Assembly (NCBI GenBank): GCA_037954325.1
Contig: JBBMNZ010000014.1
Coordinates: 15,205,956 to 15,269,955 of the forward strand
DNA: 64,000 nt
Reading direction: 5' to 3'
Origin: Fistularia commersonii
Lineage: Eukaryota > Chordata > Actinopteri > Syngnathiformes > Fistulariidae
Of the stretch, positions 12,301 through 21,014 are shown in pieces. Within the stretch, counting starts at the first letter, position 1. Every line of letters begins with the position of its first letter. Made by a program: the position numbers and the translations under genes. The notes under the pieces were generated by a model. It ran no database searches. It saw only the letters and a program-made list of their open reading frames with translations, and was not told the DNA's origin.

Positions 12301-14387
12301 CAACAAAACAGGGCCAGATTCCACACTGAATAAGTAAACTGAGACTATGGTTTCATTCCATTTCATTAAAAATGTTTTTGACATTTATTTCGTGGTGTGC
12401 AGTAATGATTTATCTAATGTACAATATGGGCTGTGGCTCAAAAAAGGTTGGGAAACACTGCTGTAAATAGAGACCAGAGTGTCCCTATCCATAACATGAT
12501 TAAAATCATGAAAAAACTAACTCACATGAAAGGTTTTAATTTATGGCCAGCAGCAACCTTGTACCACCCCTCTGAGACTACAGAAGATACATATACTTTC
12601 GAAGGAAGCATTAAAGTCCTCATGAAAGATTTTATATTTTTGCATCAGGGGCTAAAATCAGCATGAAAGTAAAAATGACTACATAAAATATACATAAAAT
12701 AAACTGGAATGTGTAAGATCAGAATTATTTCATAATGTAAATTATGCATTTAAAACCAGAAACAGGATACAAATGCAAGTTACAATATTTCTATTCAAAG
12801 GCTTGTGATAGAAATTCAGTTGTCTCTCTTAATTATGCCAGAGCCACAATAACTGTTACTGCTATATAAGATGTGTTTTGCTATATTCACATACTTCACA
12901 TACGTACATCAATATTAAATGGAATGGTTGCTAAATATCACAGTATCAACTGCTGAAACATATCAATGAAAGATGTGTCTACAGGTGCTCCAGCAACAGA
13001 CCAAAGACAGATGCTTGTCTGGGCTATAAGTATCTAGAACAAACAAGACTTATCCGAGTAGGAAAATAGCTGACACCACAGGTGAAAGCGACACAAATAC
13101 TAGAAATGGTACAACTTTGATGACGAGCACCACAGTTCTGACAAACATACTCTGGTGAAGCATGGTAAAACGTGATGTTATGTCAAGTCTACACCTTCTC
13201 TTTGTGGCTAATGCTGATAGTGCTACTTGATGCACAGTTTCAGATCCTATACCAACATCTACACGAGAAGTTCCTTTACTAAATTCAATGGAATTCAAAG
13301 GCAAAAGAGAGCACTGACATGGACAACAGACAGCTGTAACCCAACTTGTATATTTGTTTGGTTCCATTGACTCTATTAGCAAAGCTTTTAAAGCAATACA
13401 GTACACGTTTACTGCTTAAATTATGTGTTATATTTCTATATGTGGAATGATGCACCTTATGAAAGGAGTTTGAGGCTGCAGCTGATCATCTCAACCAAAA
13501 AATGCCTGTGAACATTACAGAAGCAAATAATGATCATTATTCAAATTTAAATCTATTAACCAGAATGCATTTTAATTTTCAGAGGGTGGCTGCATATTTT
13601 GACTCACAATTAAAATGAGTAATAAGTAATCCAAACTTATTTTCTTCTTTCAGACTGCTCATTCTGCGGACTTAAACTCAATTAAAAAGCAAAGGACATT
13701 TAATTTTTTTTTTTTTTTTTTTCCAAAAAAACCACAGCACATTGTTATCAAATTTCAATTAGAAATGCCAAAGCTGAATATTAAAATAAATTGGTAGAAA
13801 TTCTCTTTCATTTTAAGAATGAGGCTGCATATTTTGACTCATAGATTAAATAAGTAATAAGTAATACAAACTACATTTTATCAATCCAAATATGCTGCCA
13901 CTTTCTGAAAAGGCATTTTACTATTGCATTTTAATTTGAATTATCATTATTTGCTTCCATAGAATATAAAGGCTGTTTTTCAAAACAGAAAAGTCAACAG
14001 ATCTTAAAAGTAATAGAACAAAGACATCCAAACACTGCAAACCCACTGATACCTAGTGATAACCGAAGTTTTATAGTACATTTACACTTTATGTTTTGTG
14101 CTTATTTGATATCTTGAAAGATGTAACTTAAATCTAACCTGCTTATTCGTTAATACATATGTTGATAACTCCAACATACCTTTCTTCACATCAGCAATGA
14201 CTCCATCCACTGCTACAGTTACTGTCCTTTTGGCCTCTCTGCTCTCCTGATTGGCCCTATCCTTCTGTTTCTTCTTACTGGTACTGGAGGACAGCTCTGA
14301 GCTGTTGTCTCTTCCGCAACCTCCCTTCTGTGGATGCTGAGCCCCTCCACGACGGCCCACTGTCCCACTACCACCACTGCTGGCCAT
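134..14387 (-). CDS. usp19: Ubiquitin-specific protease 19, N-terminal 668 residues (3' part off the window)
   Basis: USP19 is a deubiquitinase that removes ubiquitin from substrates; it is linked to ER-associated degradation and Hsp90-type chaperones through its CS domains. The coding exons, in transcript order, are 14180-14387, 6580-6708, 6232-6368, 4002-4559, 2211-2604, 1945-2101, 1780-1851, 1245-1360 and 134-366. They total 2004 nt, keep one frame across every junction and have GT/AG borders. Residues about 70-158 form the first CS domain, 159-475 a low-complexity linker, and about 480-590 the second CS domain. The motif TSKKKQKDRANQES near the N-terminus and SQRWGGLEAPA after CS2 match mammalian USP19 as I recall it. 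The start ATG at 14387 gives MASSGGSG, resembling the mammalian start. The Cys/His protease domain lies beyond position 1, so catalytic integrity cannot be judged. The linker is longer than in mammals. Identity is near certain; exact splice borders are by eye. Confidence 0.93.
1245..1360 (-). CDS. usp19: usp19 coding exon 8 (end of second CS domain)
   Basis: This encodes NLIQPEQCSYSFTPSRLDIF and then KKRHSQRWGGLEAP, the last strands of CS2 and the conserved segment after it. The length of 116 nt fits the split codons on both sides (AG+G and G+TG). Confidence 0.93.
1555..1637 (-). repeat. tRNA-derived SINE fragment
   Basis: On the minus strand the sequence reads like a SINE head: a GGTGGCATGGCCTAGGGG-like start followed by a B-box-like stretch (CCTGGTTTGATTCC). 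It lies within the usp19 intron between exons 7 and 8. Family not assigned. Confidence 0.45.
1780..1851 (-). CDS. usp19: usp19 coding exon 7 (second CS domain)
   Basis: This encodes DANFLRLHSDCGPNTVFKWQ and VKLR. The 72-nt exon has acceptor GACAG and donor GTAAAT. A poly-A and poly-G run (1857-1886) lies immediately upstream in the transcript, so the polypyrimidine tract here is a U/C homopolymer. Confidence 0.92.
1945..2101 (-). CDS. usp19: usp19 coding exon 6 (second CS domain, first half)
   Basis: This encodes PEPMVNLQLMKNDSYEKGTD and continues through ICRDTARVIFREQDFTLIFQ. It is the best-conserved block of the window's usp19, nearly matching the mammalian CS2 start. The donor is GTTTGT. 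Confidence 0.95.
2211..2604 (-). CDS. usp19: usp19 coding exon 5 (inter-CS linker)
   Basis: This 394-nt exon, open throughout, encodes a Ser/Thr/Glu-rich, probably disordered linker starting EAETQEHCPP and ending EEKQDQTKEESLLEIKQQE. I recall no catalytic or binding motif here. Its place in usp19 rests on frame continuity and splice sites (acceptor AATTCAG, donor GTTAGT). Confidence 0.82.
3710..3930. mobile_element. MITE with perfect 24-bp terminal inverted repeats (Tc1/mariner-like)
   Basis: The left end (3710-3733, starting TACAGGACTGTCTCAG) is the exact reverse complement of the right end (3907-3930). The total is 221 bp, with no coding capacity and TA at the outermost positions, as for Tc1/mariner-type elements. 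It sits in the usp19 intron between exons 4 and 5. Confidence 0.85.
4002..4559 (-). CDS. usp19: usp19 coding exon 4 (inter-CS linker, large)
   Basis: This 558-nt exon, exactly 186 codons in phase 0 at both ends, starts SNKKEKESGPTETKND and ends HTSKTQ. It is rich in Ser, Lys, Thr and Gln and low in hydrophobic residues, as expected for a disordered linker. The acceptor is GTTTCAG and the donor GTGAGA. With exon 5 it makes the CS1-CS2 spacer much longer than I recall in mammals. Confidence 0.85.
5866..5934 (-). pseudogene. Intronic partial copy of usp19 CS1 exon 3
   Basis: These 69 bases align without gaps to 6287-6355 inside usp19 exon 3, with 5 mismatches (93%). The copy is in the same orientation, 421 bp further along the transcript. 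In the exon's frame it has no stop and reads SCHLQEVIESSCHRIQYKEK, differing at two residues from the parent. Flanks do not match. It lacks a good acceptor (only CATGAG) and a clear donor, so it is probably not spliced in. Confidence 0.8.
6232..6368 (-). CDS. usp19: usp19 coding exon 3 (first CS domain, second half)
   Basis: This encodes GRQWSCHLQEEIESSCSRIQ and ends KKIPFHIWPSLK, the second half of CS1 with the WPSL motif. The acceptor is TTTTTTTCAG and the donor GTGAGT. Part of this exon (6287-6355) has a 93% identical copy at 5866-5934. Confidence 0.94.
6580..6708 (-). CDS. usp19: usp19 coding exon 2 (first CS domain, first half)
   Basis: This encodes IFVDWKQNANEVIVRLRCGE and ends YSTFTDTHCVVRLP. 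The VDWxQ..NEVIV and FTDT.CVVR patterns are typical of the USP19 CS1 domain. Split codons on both sides restore Asp. Confidence 0.95.
6709..8399. other. usp19 intron, AT-rich, no feature recognised
   Basis: This is the first part of the large intron between coding exons 1 and 2. I see no exon, repeat or conserved motif; the small open frame at 7768-8013 has no recognisable similarity. Confidence 0.6.
8400..9792 (+). mobile_element. hAT transposon remnant with 8-bp target duplication
   Basis: The octamer ttctaaaa lies on both sides (8400-8407 and 9785-9792). The element (8408-9784) has ends containing TGTCAAAGT and ACTTTGACA, the right end reading CAGGGATGTCAAAGTC in reverse. Inside, MAKRKVD and YMFTEVKGK (about 8663-8760) match the start of GTF2IRD2/ZBED-type hAT transposases. 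FIPDTMPQLR and STYLCEQLFSLMKLNKTSH (9054-9305) match the C-terminal dimerisation domain. The centre is deleted, so it is non-autonomous and dead. Confidence 0.88.
9054..9305 (+). pseudogene. hAT transposase C-terminal (dimerisation) fragment
   Basis: This 83-residue open stretch carries the hAT dimerisation signature STYLCEQLFSLMKLNKTSH followed by LRDKHLHSILRISSSQSLTP. It ends in a natural stop just after QKMRHH, as expected for the end of the transposase. The upstream catalytic part is missing. Confidence 0.85.
10277..10626 (+). mobile_element. Second hAT remnant, 3'-truncated
   Basis: It starts with the hAT-type end CAGGGGTGGGCAAACTACGG, followed by an internal transposase piece (10380-10625) with WLCDLAFTVDILTHINELGV and KLQGTNRFVHEMQAN, typical of hAT transposases. 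No right terminal repeat is seen. Confidence 0.8.
10702..11620 (+). mobile_element. pogo/Tigger-type DNA transposon remnant
   Basis: The ends carry related inverted blocks (TATAAGGCGCA on the left near 10720; GCGCCTTATA blocks near 11582-11608). An intact N-terminal helix-turn-helix coding stretch at 10985-11128 reads VKLKAIGHAVENRNRAAARE and FNINKSMVRKWRKLQDDLRQ, as in Tigger/pogo transposases with a CENP-B-like domain. The DDE catalytic part is absent. Confidence 0.75.
11829..12468 (+). mobile_element. Third hAT remnant with imperfect 8-bp target duplication
   Basis: The left end CAGTGTTCCCTAACCATTG and right end (reverse complement CAGTGTTTCCCAACCTTTTT) are matching hAT termini. The flanks ttgtaagt (11829-11836) and ctgtaaat (12461-12468) match at 6 of 8. 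A broken reading around 12140-12215 (STTYLCE.GFLSRTVMKT) resembles the hAT C-terminal domain. Confidence 0.78.
12469..13519. other. usp19 intron, no feature recognised
   Basis: AT-rich intronic sequence between the transposon cluster and a fold-back repeat. Short open frames (12433-12666, 13050-13406) match nothing I recognise. Confidence 0.5.
13520..13957. repeat. Fold-back repeat with internal direct duplication
   Basis: The sequence GAAGCAAATAATGAT (13520-13534) is repeated inverted at 13943-13957. Inside, a block starting GGCTGCATATTTTGACTCA occurs twice in direct orientation (13588 and 13823), with similarity extending about 50 bp. A poly-T run lies at about 13700-13722. It could be a MITE, but I do not recognise its family. 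Confidence 0.6.
14180..14387 (-). CDS. usp19: usp19 coding exon 1 (start codon, basic N-terminus)
   Basis: It starts at ATG 14387 and encodes MASSGGSGTVGRRGG, later STSKKKQKDRANQESREAKR and VAVDGVIADVKK. The lysine-rich TSKKKQKDRANQES block matches mammalian USP19. The donor is GTATGT. The frame is also open for 46 codons upstream of this ATG, back to TGA at 14526-14528, with coding-like composition but no ATG. Confidence 0.9.
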
Positions 14388-14554
14388 CTTCAGACACTTG
14401 GCACTAACAGGCCGCCCGTCGCTGGAATCACTACCACTGCTGGGGTCTGGATCTGAGGTGTGCCTCTTTCTGCCTGGCCCGGCTATCTTGGCGATGATGC
14501 TGGCCTGAACTCTCCCAGAACAGAATCAGGAAAGGTGGTAGGGATGGGGGGGAT
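14388..14554 (-). other. usp19: Probable usp19 5' UTR part of the first coding exon
   Basis: A strong acceptor (CGTCTTTCACAG, ending at 14555) precedes the start codon by 167 bases. This would be 5' UTR joined to the upstream exon that ends at 15478. The in-frame TGA at 14526-14528 supports the downstream ATG as the start. Confidence 0.55.
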
Positions 14555-15477
14555 CTGTGAAAGACGACAGGAGATGTTCAGAAATTGAGAACCTCAAAGG
14601 TTTACAGAACTTGATCATAAATATTAGTCTAACTTGTACCTCATTTTTAATTAACAAAGAGACAAGATCAATCAAGCAACGGGGTCATTTGGTCGGCACA
14701 GCTGAATGAGACTGACCATCAATCTGGAGCCGCCAGCTCTGCTGGACAACGCCGAGCCCAACAGATGAACTGCCAGTAATGCTACTTTAGCTAGCTGGGG
14801 CACTCAAATGTTAAACAAAGGACAAACGCTAATCAGCCATTTTATTTAGCGATCAGTACATGAATATAATTCAAACCAGTGCTGGTTAAACCGGGCGACT
14901 GCTTAAACAATGCCACTGCCTAGCACCCTTGCGGTTAGCTTGAGCCAGTTAAGTTAGCCAGACTGACTGCAGAGGTTCGGTTATAGAAAGGAACATGTGT
15001 TAAGAGCTGTCATGCCCCTTTAGCCTAGGATGCAGCCAGGCTTAGCTTACGGCGGAAAGCTTGCCTGAATCAACTTATGTCAAGTCATTACCATCGCACT
15101 TAATAGGCAAGTAAATGTACGATGGTTTAAAACGCGGACATTACTTTAGAGCCGGGATGTTGCAAAATGTTAAAAATGCAATTAAAGAGGTCTTGTAACT
15201 ACTTGTGCGACTGGCAAATCTCTTGCATTTCATGGAAGCAAGGCGGCATATATTAAGATGAAGGAAGCGCCTGACAAGTTTAACAATCAAGCTGCCCTGT
15301 GCTTCAGGTCGCCCGGAGCTAACCCTAATGTCATTAGCCTCACACATGCTAATGCTAGCAGGCACAAAACGGGTTGACACGGTCACCCCCTTAACGAAAA
15401 TAACACAACATGACATCGCGTGATGGTTAACGACCATCTGAGGACGCAACACATAACAGTAAAAATTGAGTACTTAC

Positions 15478-15600
15478 TGGGCTTCAGTGATGTCAGAAAA
15501 CGATCTTGTTCCCGGCACACAATGGCCAACGATTTCCTTTGCTTCCCCCGCCGGTAGCTAAACTGCTTCACGACAGCAGGCCGCCCCGGACTCCAAGGTG
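15478..15600 (-). other. usp19: Probable usp19 non-coding first exon
   Basis: A consensus donor GTAAGT at 15472-15477 follows GC-rich sequence. No ATG lies between 15478 and 15600, so the exon would be untranslated. The 5' limit is a guess; no TATA box was recognised. Confidence 0.45.
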
Positions 15601-16020
15601 TTTCTAGAATTTTCTTTCATTTATCCGGGACCCATTTCGTAAAGTTTGGACTAAAATATTTCAACGCTTAAAGAAAAAAAATTGAAAAACGTACGCCTAT
15701 TTAGCCTGTTTGTTCCATTAGGTCTCTGCGGGACGAGTCCTACTTTGTTTGCAACAACATACACTGCTGCCCGGAGTAGCGCTGCGTCGTTTGTAAACGA
15801 CACGGTCACTCGAACTGCAGCTAACCTGTTCCGACTGAACCGAATCACTTCACTACAGCGCCCAATAAAAATGCCAGCGATAAAGACAACGCGAAGAAGT
15901 CGTTTCCAAAATAGCATTAAAATAATGTCCGACCTCCCTTCCGATGAGTTTCTTTTAACCGAACCAGTTGCACATACTATTCAATTTTGTGTCCAGTTTC
16001 CTGTATGACATCATGGTACC
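15479..16020 (-). promoter_or_regulatory. Likely usp19 promoter region
   Basis: The sequence upstream of the presumed first exon is richer in CpG than its surroundings and has no recognisable gene or repeat. The plus-strand reading frame across 15682-16008 matches nothing I know and is probably chance. Inference from position only. Confidence 0.3.
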
Positions 16021-16879
16021 CACCCCCTTTGTGACATCACAGTCAACCTACAGGGCGTCGCAATTTATCAATATGATGCCACAGGTGAGCCGGGGAAGCC
16101 CAGCAGCCTCACGGCTTCCCTCTGATCGCGTTAAGGTACAAAGCTGACAGTCGTTGAATGAACCTTTTGAACGAATCTCTTGGTGTACTGCTTGCTCTCG
16201 ACTATTACATCCAACTGAACGACGGTTCCGTCACGAGTTACTTCCTGGCTGGCACTTTCACATGATATGTAGCTAATCGAACCCTTTCTCTTTCTCTTCT
16301 CTCTCACTGCCTTTCTATCAACCTGATGTGCTTCTCATAGGATAAATTCATCATTAATACCTCGACCCCATTTTCAGAAAGTGATATTTGTCCTAAATGG
16401 CACCTCTACCGACCCCAGAACGTTATAAATCAAAATTAAATTACTCACCCATTACTCATCTTGTATGTCTCAACTGTATATTTCGGAGGTTCTGGATAAT
16501 AAACATATGTTTATATTGGATGCGTTTTATCTACTAGTAAAGTGTTTAAGTAAACGCCAGGTCAAGCACCGTTTCATTTTCCATATTGGGGTAAATCGAG
16601 AGCATACGGATGAACGCTGGGCTGTGTGAACCGCCTCCAGGGGGCACCCAAGACTATAATATGCAACTGTTGCCCTTGGTGGTTCAGGATAGTTATTTTG
16701 AAAATTATTGATTTCAACTTTTCCAAATTGAAGAGGTTACTTGTTAGCACTGATTAAAGTAAAAAGTGAATGTTGATTAAAATGTTTTTAATACTAGTAT
16801 ACAGCACATAAACTAGATTTGTGCCTGACAGTGTTGTAAATTTCCAAATCGTGTATAGATGAGGTAAACTGAAAGAGAT
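16021..16879. other. Intergenic, no feature recognised
   Basis: Unique-looking sequence upstream of usp19, before the LINE remnant. No gene, repeat family or clear regulatory motif identified. Confidence 0.5.
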
Positions 16880-18025
16880 CAGTGACTGCAAAGTAGTGGT
16901 AGGTGCGAGTTTAGCAGGATAGGATGGTGGTTTGGAGGATGACTCTGGTGACAAGGAAGATCAAGAGGACAAAGGCAGAGCAGGGGACAAAGTGGTGGAA
17001 GATGAAAAGGGAGGAGTGTTGTATGGTTTTCAGGGAGGAGTAGAGAAAGGCTCAGGGTTGTCAGGGAGAGCTTCCAGATAATTGGACAACTACAGCTAGT
17101 GCTATCAGGGAGACAGGTAGGAGAGTACTTGGTATATTGTCTGGAAGGAAAGTAGATAAAGAGACTTGGTGGTGGAACCAGGAAGTGAAGGAGTATATAT
17201 GAAGAAAGCGATTAGCAAAAAAGAAGTGGGATACTGAGGGGACTGAAGAGAACAGGAGTACAGGGAGATACAGCGTAAGGTAAAGCTAAAGGTAGCAAAG
17301 GCAAAACAAAGGGCGTACAATGACTTGTATGCTCAGTTTGACAATAAGGAGGGAGAGAATGATTTATACAGGTTGGCAAACAAAGATGATTAAGGATAGA
17401 GAGGGAAATGTTTTGACAGATGCCAGAAAGGTGATGGGAAGATGGAAAGTGTACTTTGAAGAGCTGATGAATGAGGAAAATGAAAAAGAGGCAAGGGTAG
17501 AAGAGGTGACTATTGTAGGCCGCAAAGTAGCAGAGATTAGTAGGAATGAAGTGAGGAAGGCAGTGAAGAGGATGAAGAGTGGAAATACAGTTGGTCCTGA
17601 TATATCCATGGAGGTATGGAAGTGTCTAGGAGAGGCAGCAGTCAGGTTTCTGGCTAGATTATTCAACAGGATCTTAAAGAGTGAGAAGATGCCTGAGTAA
17701 TGGAGAGGAAATGTGATGGTGCCCAATTTAAAGAATAATGGGGATGTGCAAATTCCTGTAACTATAGAGGGATAGTTACAGGAATGAGAATATGTAACTA
17801 TAACTAATGAATCTATAGGTAGATGGATGCTGGAATTGGAGCTGCCAGGCAGGTAGTCTAGAAGAAGACCAAAGAGAAGATTTATGGATGTAGTGAGAGA
17901 GGATATGAAGTTGTTTGGTGTAAGGAGGATACTGAGAATGGGGTTAGATGGAAATGGTTTATTCACGGTGGAGACCCCTGAAGAGCAAAGCAGAAAGGAA
18001 AAGAAGAAGAGATTTTTGCACATTT
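16880..18025 (+). mobile_element. Non-LTR retrotransposon remnant, internally deleted
   Basis: The stretch near 17160 reads ETWWWNQEVKE; 17380-17700 reads VMGRWKVYFEELMNEEN and then EVRKAVKRMKSGNTVGPD and EVWKCLGE. These are the region before and at the start of the reverse transcriptase in a common fish LINE. After 17800 the frame resumes at the extreme C-terminus (SRRRPKRRFMDVVREDMK, ending in ETPEEQSRKEKKK). The catalytic core between is missing, and early stops and frame changes show it is dead. The clade is uncertain (RTE-like is my guess). The 219-aa minus-strand frame here is only its antisense. Confidence 0.82.
17752..17785. repeat. Perfect 14-bp inverted repeat at the LINE deletion joint
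   Basis: ATTCCTGTAACTAT (17752-17765) and its exact reverse complement (17772-17785) flank a 6-base loop. It sits where the reverse-transcriptase reading (NYRGI) breaks off. Confidence 0.85.
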
Positions 18026-18060
18026 AAAGGCCCCCCTCTCGCCTTTAAATGTGCAAAAAT
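18012..18060. repeat. Perfect 20-bp inverted repeat at the LINE 3' end
   Basis: The arms 18012-18031 and 18041-18060 are exact reverse complements (left arm begins ATTTTTGCACATTTAAAGG) with a 9-base C-rich loop. It directly follows the last LINE-derived codons. Confidence 0.9.
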
Positions 18061-18268
18061 GGATTGTTAGGAGTGGAAAAGAATAAGTAGCCCTTAAATC
18101 TTTTGAAACCATTTGAGAACCCATGGCCACATGATCTATTCAAGGAACAGTCAGCCACATTCTTGCAGAGAGAAAAAAATAAAAGAGGGACATCTTACAC
18201 CAACTAAAACCCCAGCATAAGCACAGTCATATAAAGGTCATATTACTGCAACGCTTAAAAAATTGGAT

Positions 18269-18700
18269 AGGGTGGCACAGTGGCGCAGTGGTTAGTGCTC
18301 CAGCCTCATGGCCGAAGGACAAGGGGACCTTTCTGTCTGAAGTTTTCATATTCTCCCCATTTTCTGTGTGGGTTTGTCCCACAGTCCAAAAACATGCCAC
18401 AGGTTAACTGGAAAAGATTGAGAGAATTGCCCTGAATGATAGGCGGCACAGTGGCGCGGTGGTTAGCGTTTCAGCGTCCCCCGCAACCCTGTGTGCAGGA
18501 TAAGCAGAAAAAGATGGATGGATGGATGGATGGATGGATGGATGGATGGATGGATGGATGGATGGATGGATGGATGGATGCCCCGAACGAGTAAATGGTT
18601 GTCTTTTTGTATATGTGTCCCTGCGATTGACTGGTGATCAGCATCCCCTGCGACCCTGAGTGTCAGATGGCTGGCAGACGGAGGATAGGTGGGATACAAG
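18269..18700 (+). repeat. Cluster of truncated fish interspersed repeats with GGAT tail
   Basis: Two heads of the same family occur (GGTGGCACAGTGGCGCAGTG near 18269 and GGCGGCACAGTGGCGCGGTG near 18441), the first with a body containing CCACAGTCCAAAAACATGCC. A GGAT microsatellite (18513-18580) and a further internal segment (18581-18700) follow. Each piece is partial, so this is a nested or rearranged cluster. Confidence 0.75.
18513..18580 (+). repeat. (GGAT)n microsatellite
   Basis: About 17 uninterrupted tetranucleotide units, the usual tail of the surrounding repeat family. Open frames reading HPSI repeats on the opposite strand are artefacts of it. Confidence 0.95.
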
Positions 18701-18770
18701 TATGCTTATTCATATACAATCATCTTCAGAATAACATAATCATCTTTGACAAAGGAAATTTTATGTAAAC

Positions 18771-18776
18771 TTTATT
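18771..18776 (-). terminator. Candidate lamb2 polyadenylation signal AATAAA
   Basis: A minus-strand AATAAA at the far end of a repeat-free stretch after the lamb2 stop; a second candidate is at 19066-19071. Choice between them is not possible by eye. Confidence 0.3.
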
Positions 18777-20877
18777 CACAAACCTGTACACTGTAAAACT
18801 TTACGCAAGGTTCTCTCCGTCGTTTTACTTTGACAGTCTGATCGAGAGGTCCAAAATTCACCTCTCCTGATACAGATTTGTCGTGCAAACAATGAGAAAA
18901 CTTGCATCACATAAGGCACACATATGCACTATTTTACATGATGTAGAGTGACGTTGCTGCTCCTTAAGTGCTGCAGCAGTTATTGTAGATCTTAAATATT
19001 ACAGTACATTTGAAAAACAAAAATGACAATCTGTGGTTTAAAAGCTCAACCCTTACCATACCCTATTTATTTGAAGAAACCAACAAAGAAACAATTCACA
19101 CAAAAAATGGTATAAAATATCTGTCAACACAGATTTTATGATGTGGATTGTTTCTTGACTGGCATTAGGGTCTCTGTTGCTGGTTGCCCTGCAACCTGGA
19201 CATCATAACTGTACAAAATGAGAAATAAAACATTGACTGGTAATGAGCAGCAAGAATAAGTTTTAACCATAGTCTAAACAAAAGAGGAAGGCATTGCCAT
19301 TGTTACTGCTTGTCTCAATGATTTTTTGACTGACTTGGCACAGACCCAAGTCTATTTTGTTGTTTTATAATAAGGGTGTAACCCTATGTGGATTAAAAGA
19401 TGAAGCTGGAAAGAAAGGTGCCCCAATTACAAACATCCAGTTGGTAAATCCTTAATAGGTATCATAAGGAAAGACTTTAGGGTAAACAACATCGCCCATT
19501 TTACTTAAGAAGATAATTTTATAATTCTAAAAGTCATGTTGTATTAAATAAGTTTAAAAGTGATTTAAACCTTCAGCTGATTACGTAATTTTAACTTTTT
19601 TTGAGTTTTTAAGAACCTGGTTCAAACGAACGAATTACCCCCTATTGTCTGTTAAAAAAACTGCATGTTTTAAGGCACCACATTGGCAAAAAGTCAACAT
19701 TTGAATGCTATGTCCACTTCTTTTGTGCAGGAATTTGTATCAGACAGTTTTGAGAGTGAATCTCAGCAAAACATAAAGCTACTCATTACTTGTTCTCTGA
19801 AAATCTTTAACTTTGTCCCGATTGCTTTGGGAAAGACATTCTGTTACAGAGGTCAGAGGTGAATATTCTATCAAGGCCCTTTAGAACAGGCCATATTCAG
19901 TTAGATTAAGCTAGACTAAATGTTTTTGTTATATATCTTTAAGGCCAATCCACCTGAGAGAACATGTTAAAGCTGGGCTATAATATAGTCTTGGAGCACA
20001 CACAAGGGCACACGCACATACCACATTCTGCATTTAGAACATCTTCATAATCTAGGCAGAGATTTTTTTAGGGAGGGTTTACATTTACTGGCTTGCAGAA
20101 TATTTATCATCTTAAATGTTTCTTTGGTGTTAACGCAGAGACTCATCGAAAAACCCCTGTGATTGTAGAACCACTTACCAAATACAAACGTGACGGTCGT
20201 CTATCCATCCTTACTGAAAAGACCTGGTATTGCCCAAACACTATCACTATATTTTCAGCTTATTTATGAAAAAAACGATGACCGGTGCCACCACAACTAA
20301 AATTTAATTCTGAATATGGCACTTGATAGGAAACCTTTTCTATCGAGATTATATGCGCTTTTGTGACAGGATATTGGTTTATCTACTGCAACAAGACACA
20401 GTCGAATGCAGTTTCAATCAGCCACTCTTCCATTGAGCACAGCTCACGGTAAGTTTCCTATTGTGAAACTACCTGAGACAAAAACAAGGCGCAAAATATA
20501 CCAACATGCTGTTCCCACTGGGGTCTGTAAATAACAACCACAACCAGTGAGGCTGAAGAGGTGCACAGCAGTATTTTTGCTGTTCTATCCGAGTACTATT
20601 GAATTGACATGACTATTTCCTTTTTTTGTTGAGTTCAAAATCAGGTACATTTTCAGATAATAAAAAAAAGCAAAACAATACAATACAATGTACATGAATG
20701 AAAATAAAATATAACATGGACAACTTTTGCATGTTTGGTTTGAGCATCATTCAACATATAAAAAATTGTTTGCTGCACAAAGATGTAAACGGCCCAATCT
20801 CATTTTAGTGTCATTGGTGGAGAAAGTGGCCAACTAACATACAGAAGCTAATGGTTCCTTTGGATTAGAATAGTGAG
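18771..20877 (-). other. Probable lamb2 3' UTR
   Basis: This is the 2.1-kb stretch downstream of the lamb2 stop codon (20878-20880), AT-rich and free of recognisable transposons or open frames. Minus-strand AATAAA signals occur at 19066-19071 and 18771-18776. The real cleavage site is unknown and the UTR could be shorter. Confidence 0.4.
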
Positions 20878-21014
20878 TTACTGGCATGTGTTGTAGATCT
20901 GGATCTGCTTGTTGATGTCGTTGAGGATTGCTTTCATCTGTTCCTCCAGGCCATCCAACAGTCGAGCTTTTCCCTCAAGTTTCTTCTGGTTATCTTCATA
21001 GTTTTTCTCCAGCT
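20878..21014 (-). CDS. lamb2: lamb2 last coding exon and stop codon
   Basis: This encodes ELEKNYEDNQKKLEGKARLL and ends INKQIQIYNTCQ followed by TAA at 20878-20880. The penultimate Cys should form the interchain disulfide with laminin gamma. The QIYNTCQ ending is diagnostic of beta-2. Confidence 0.96.

Noticed and set aside
15383..15571. Minus-strand frame starting in the usp19 first exon
   Set aside because: Its start codon is GTG, not ATG, and the frame runs through the splice donor; a real upstream ORF is not supported.
15682..16008. 108-codon plus-strand frame in the usp19 upstream region
   Set aside because: No recognisable domain or similarity, no partner exons; it most likely reflects chance openness in a promoter region.
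17364..18023. 219-codon minus-strand frame, the longest of its kind here
   Set aside because: It is the antisense of the LINE remnant; the plus strand gives the recognisable LINE protein readings.
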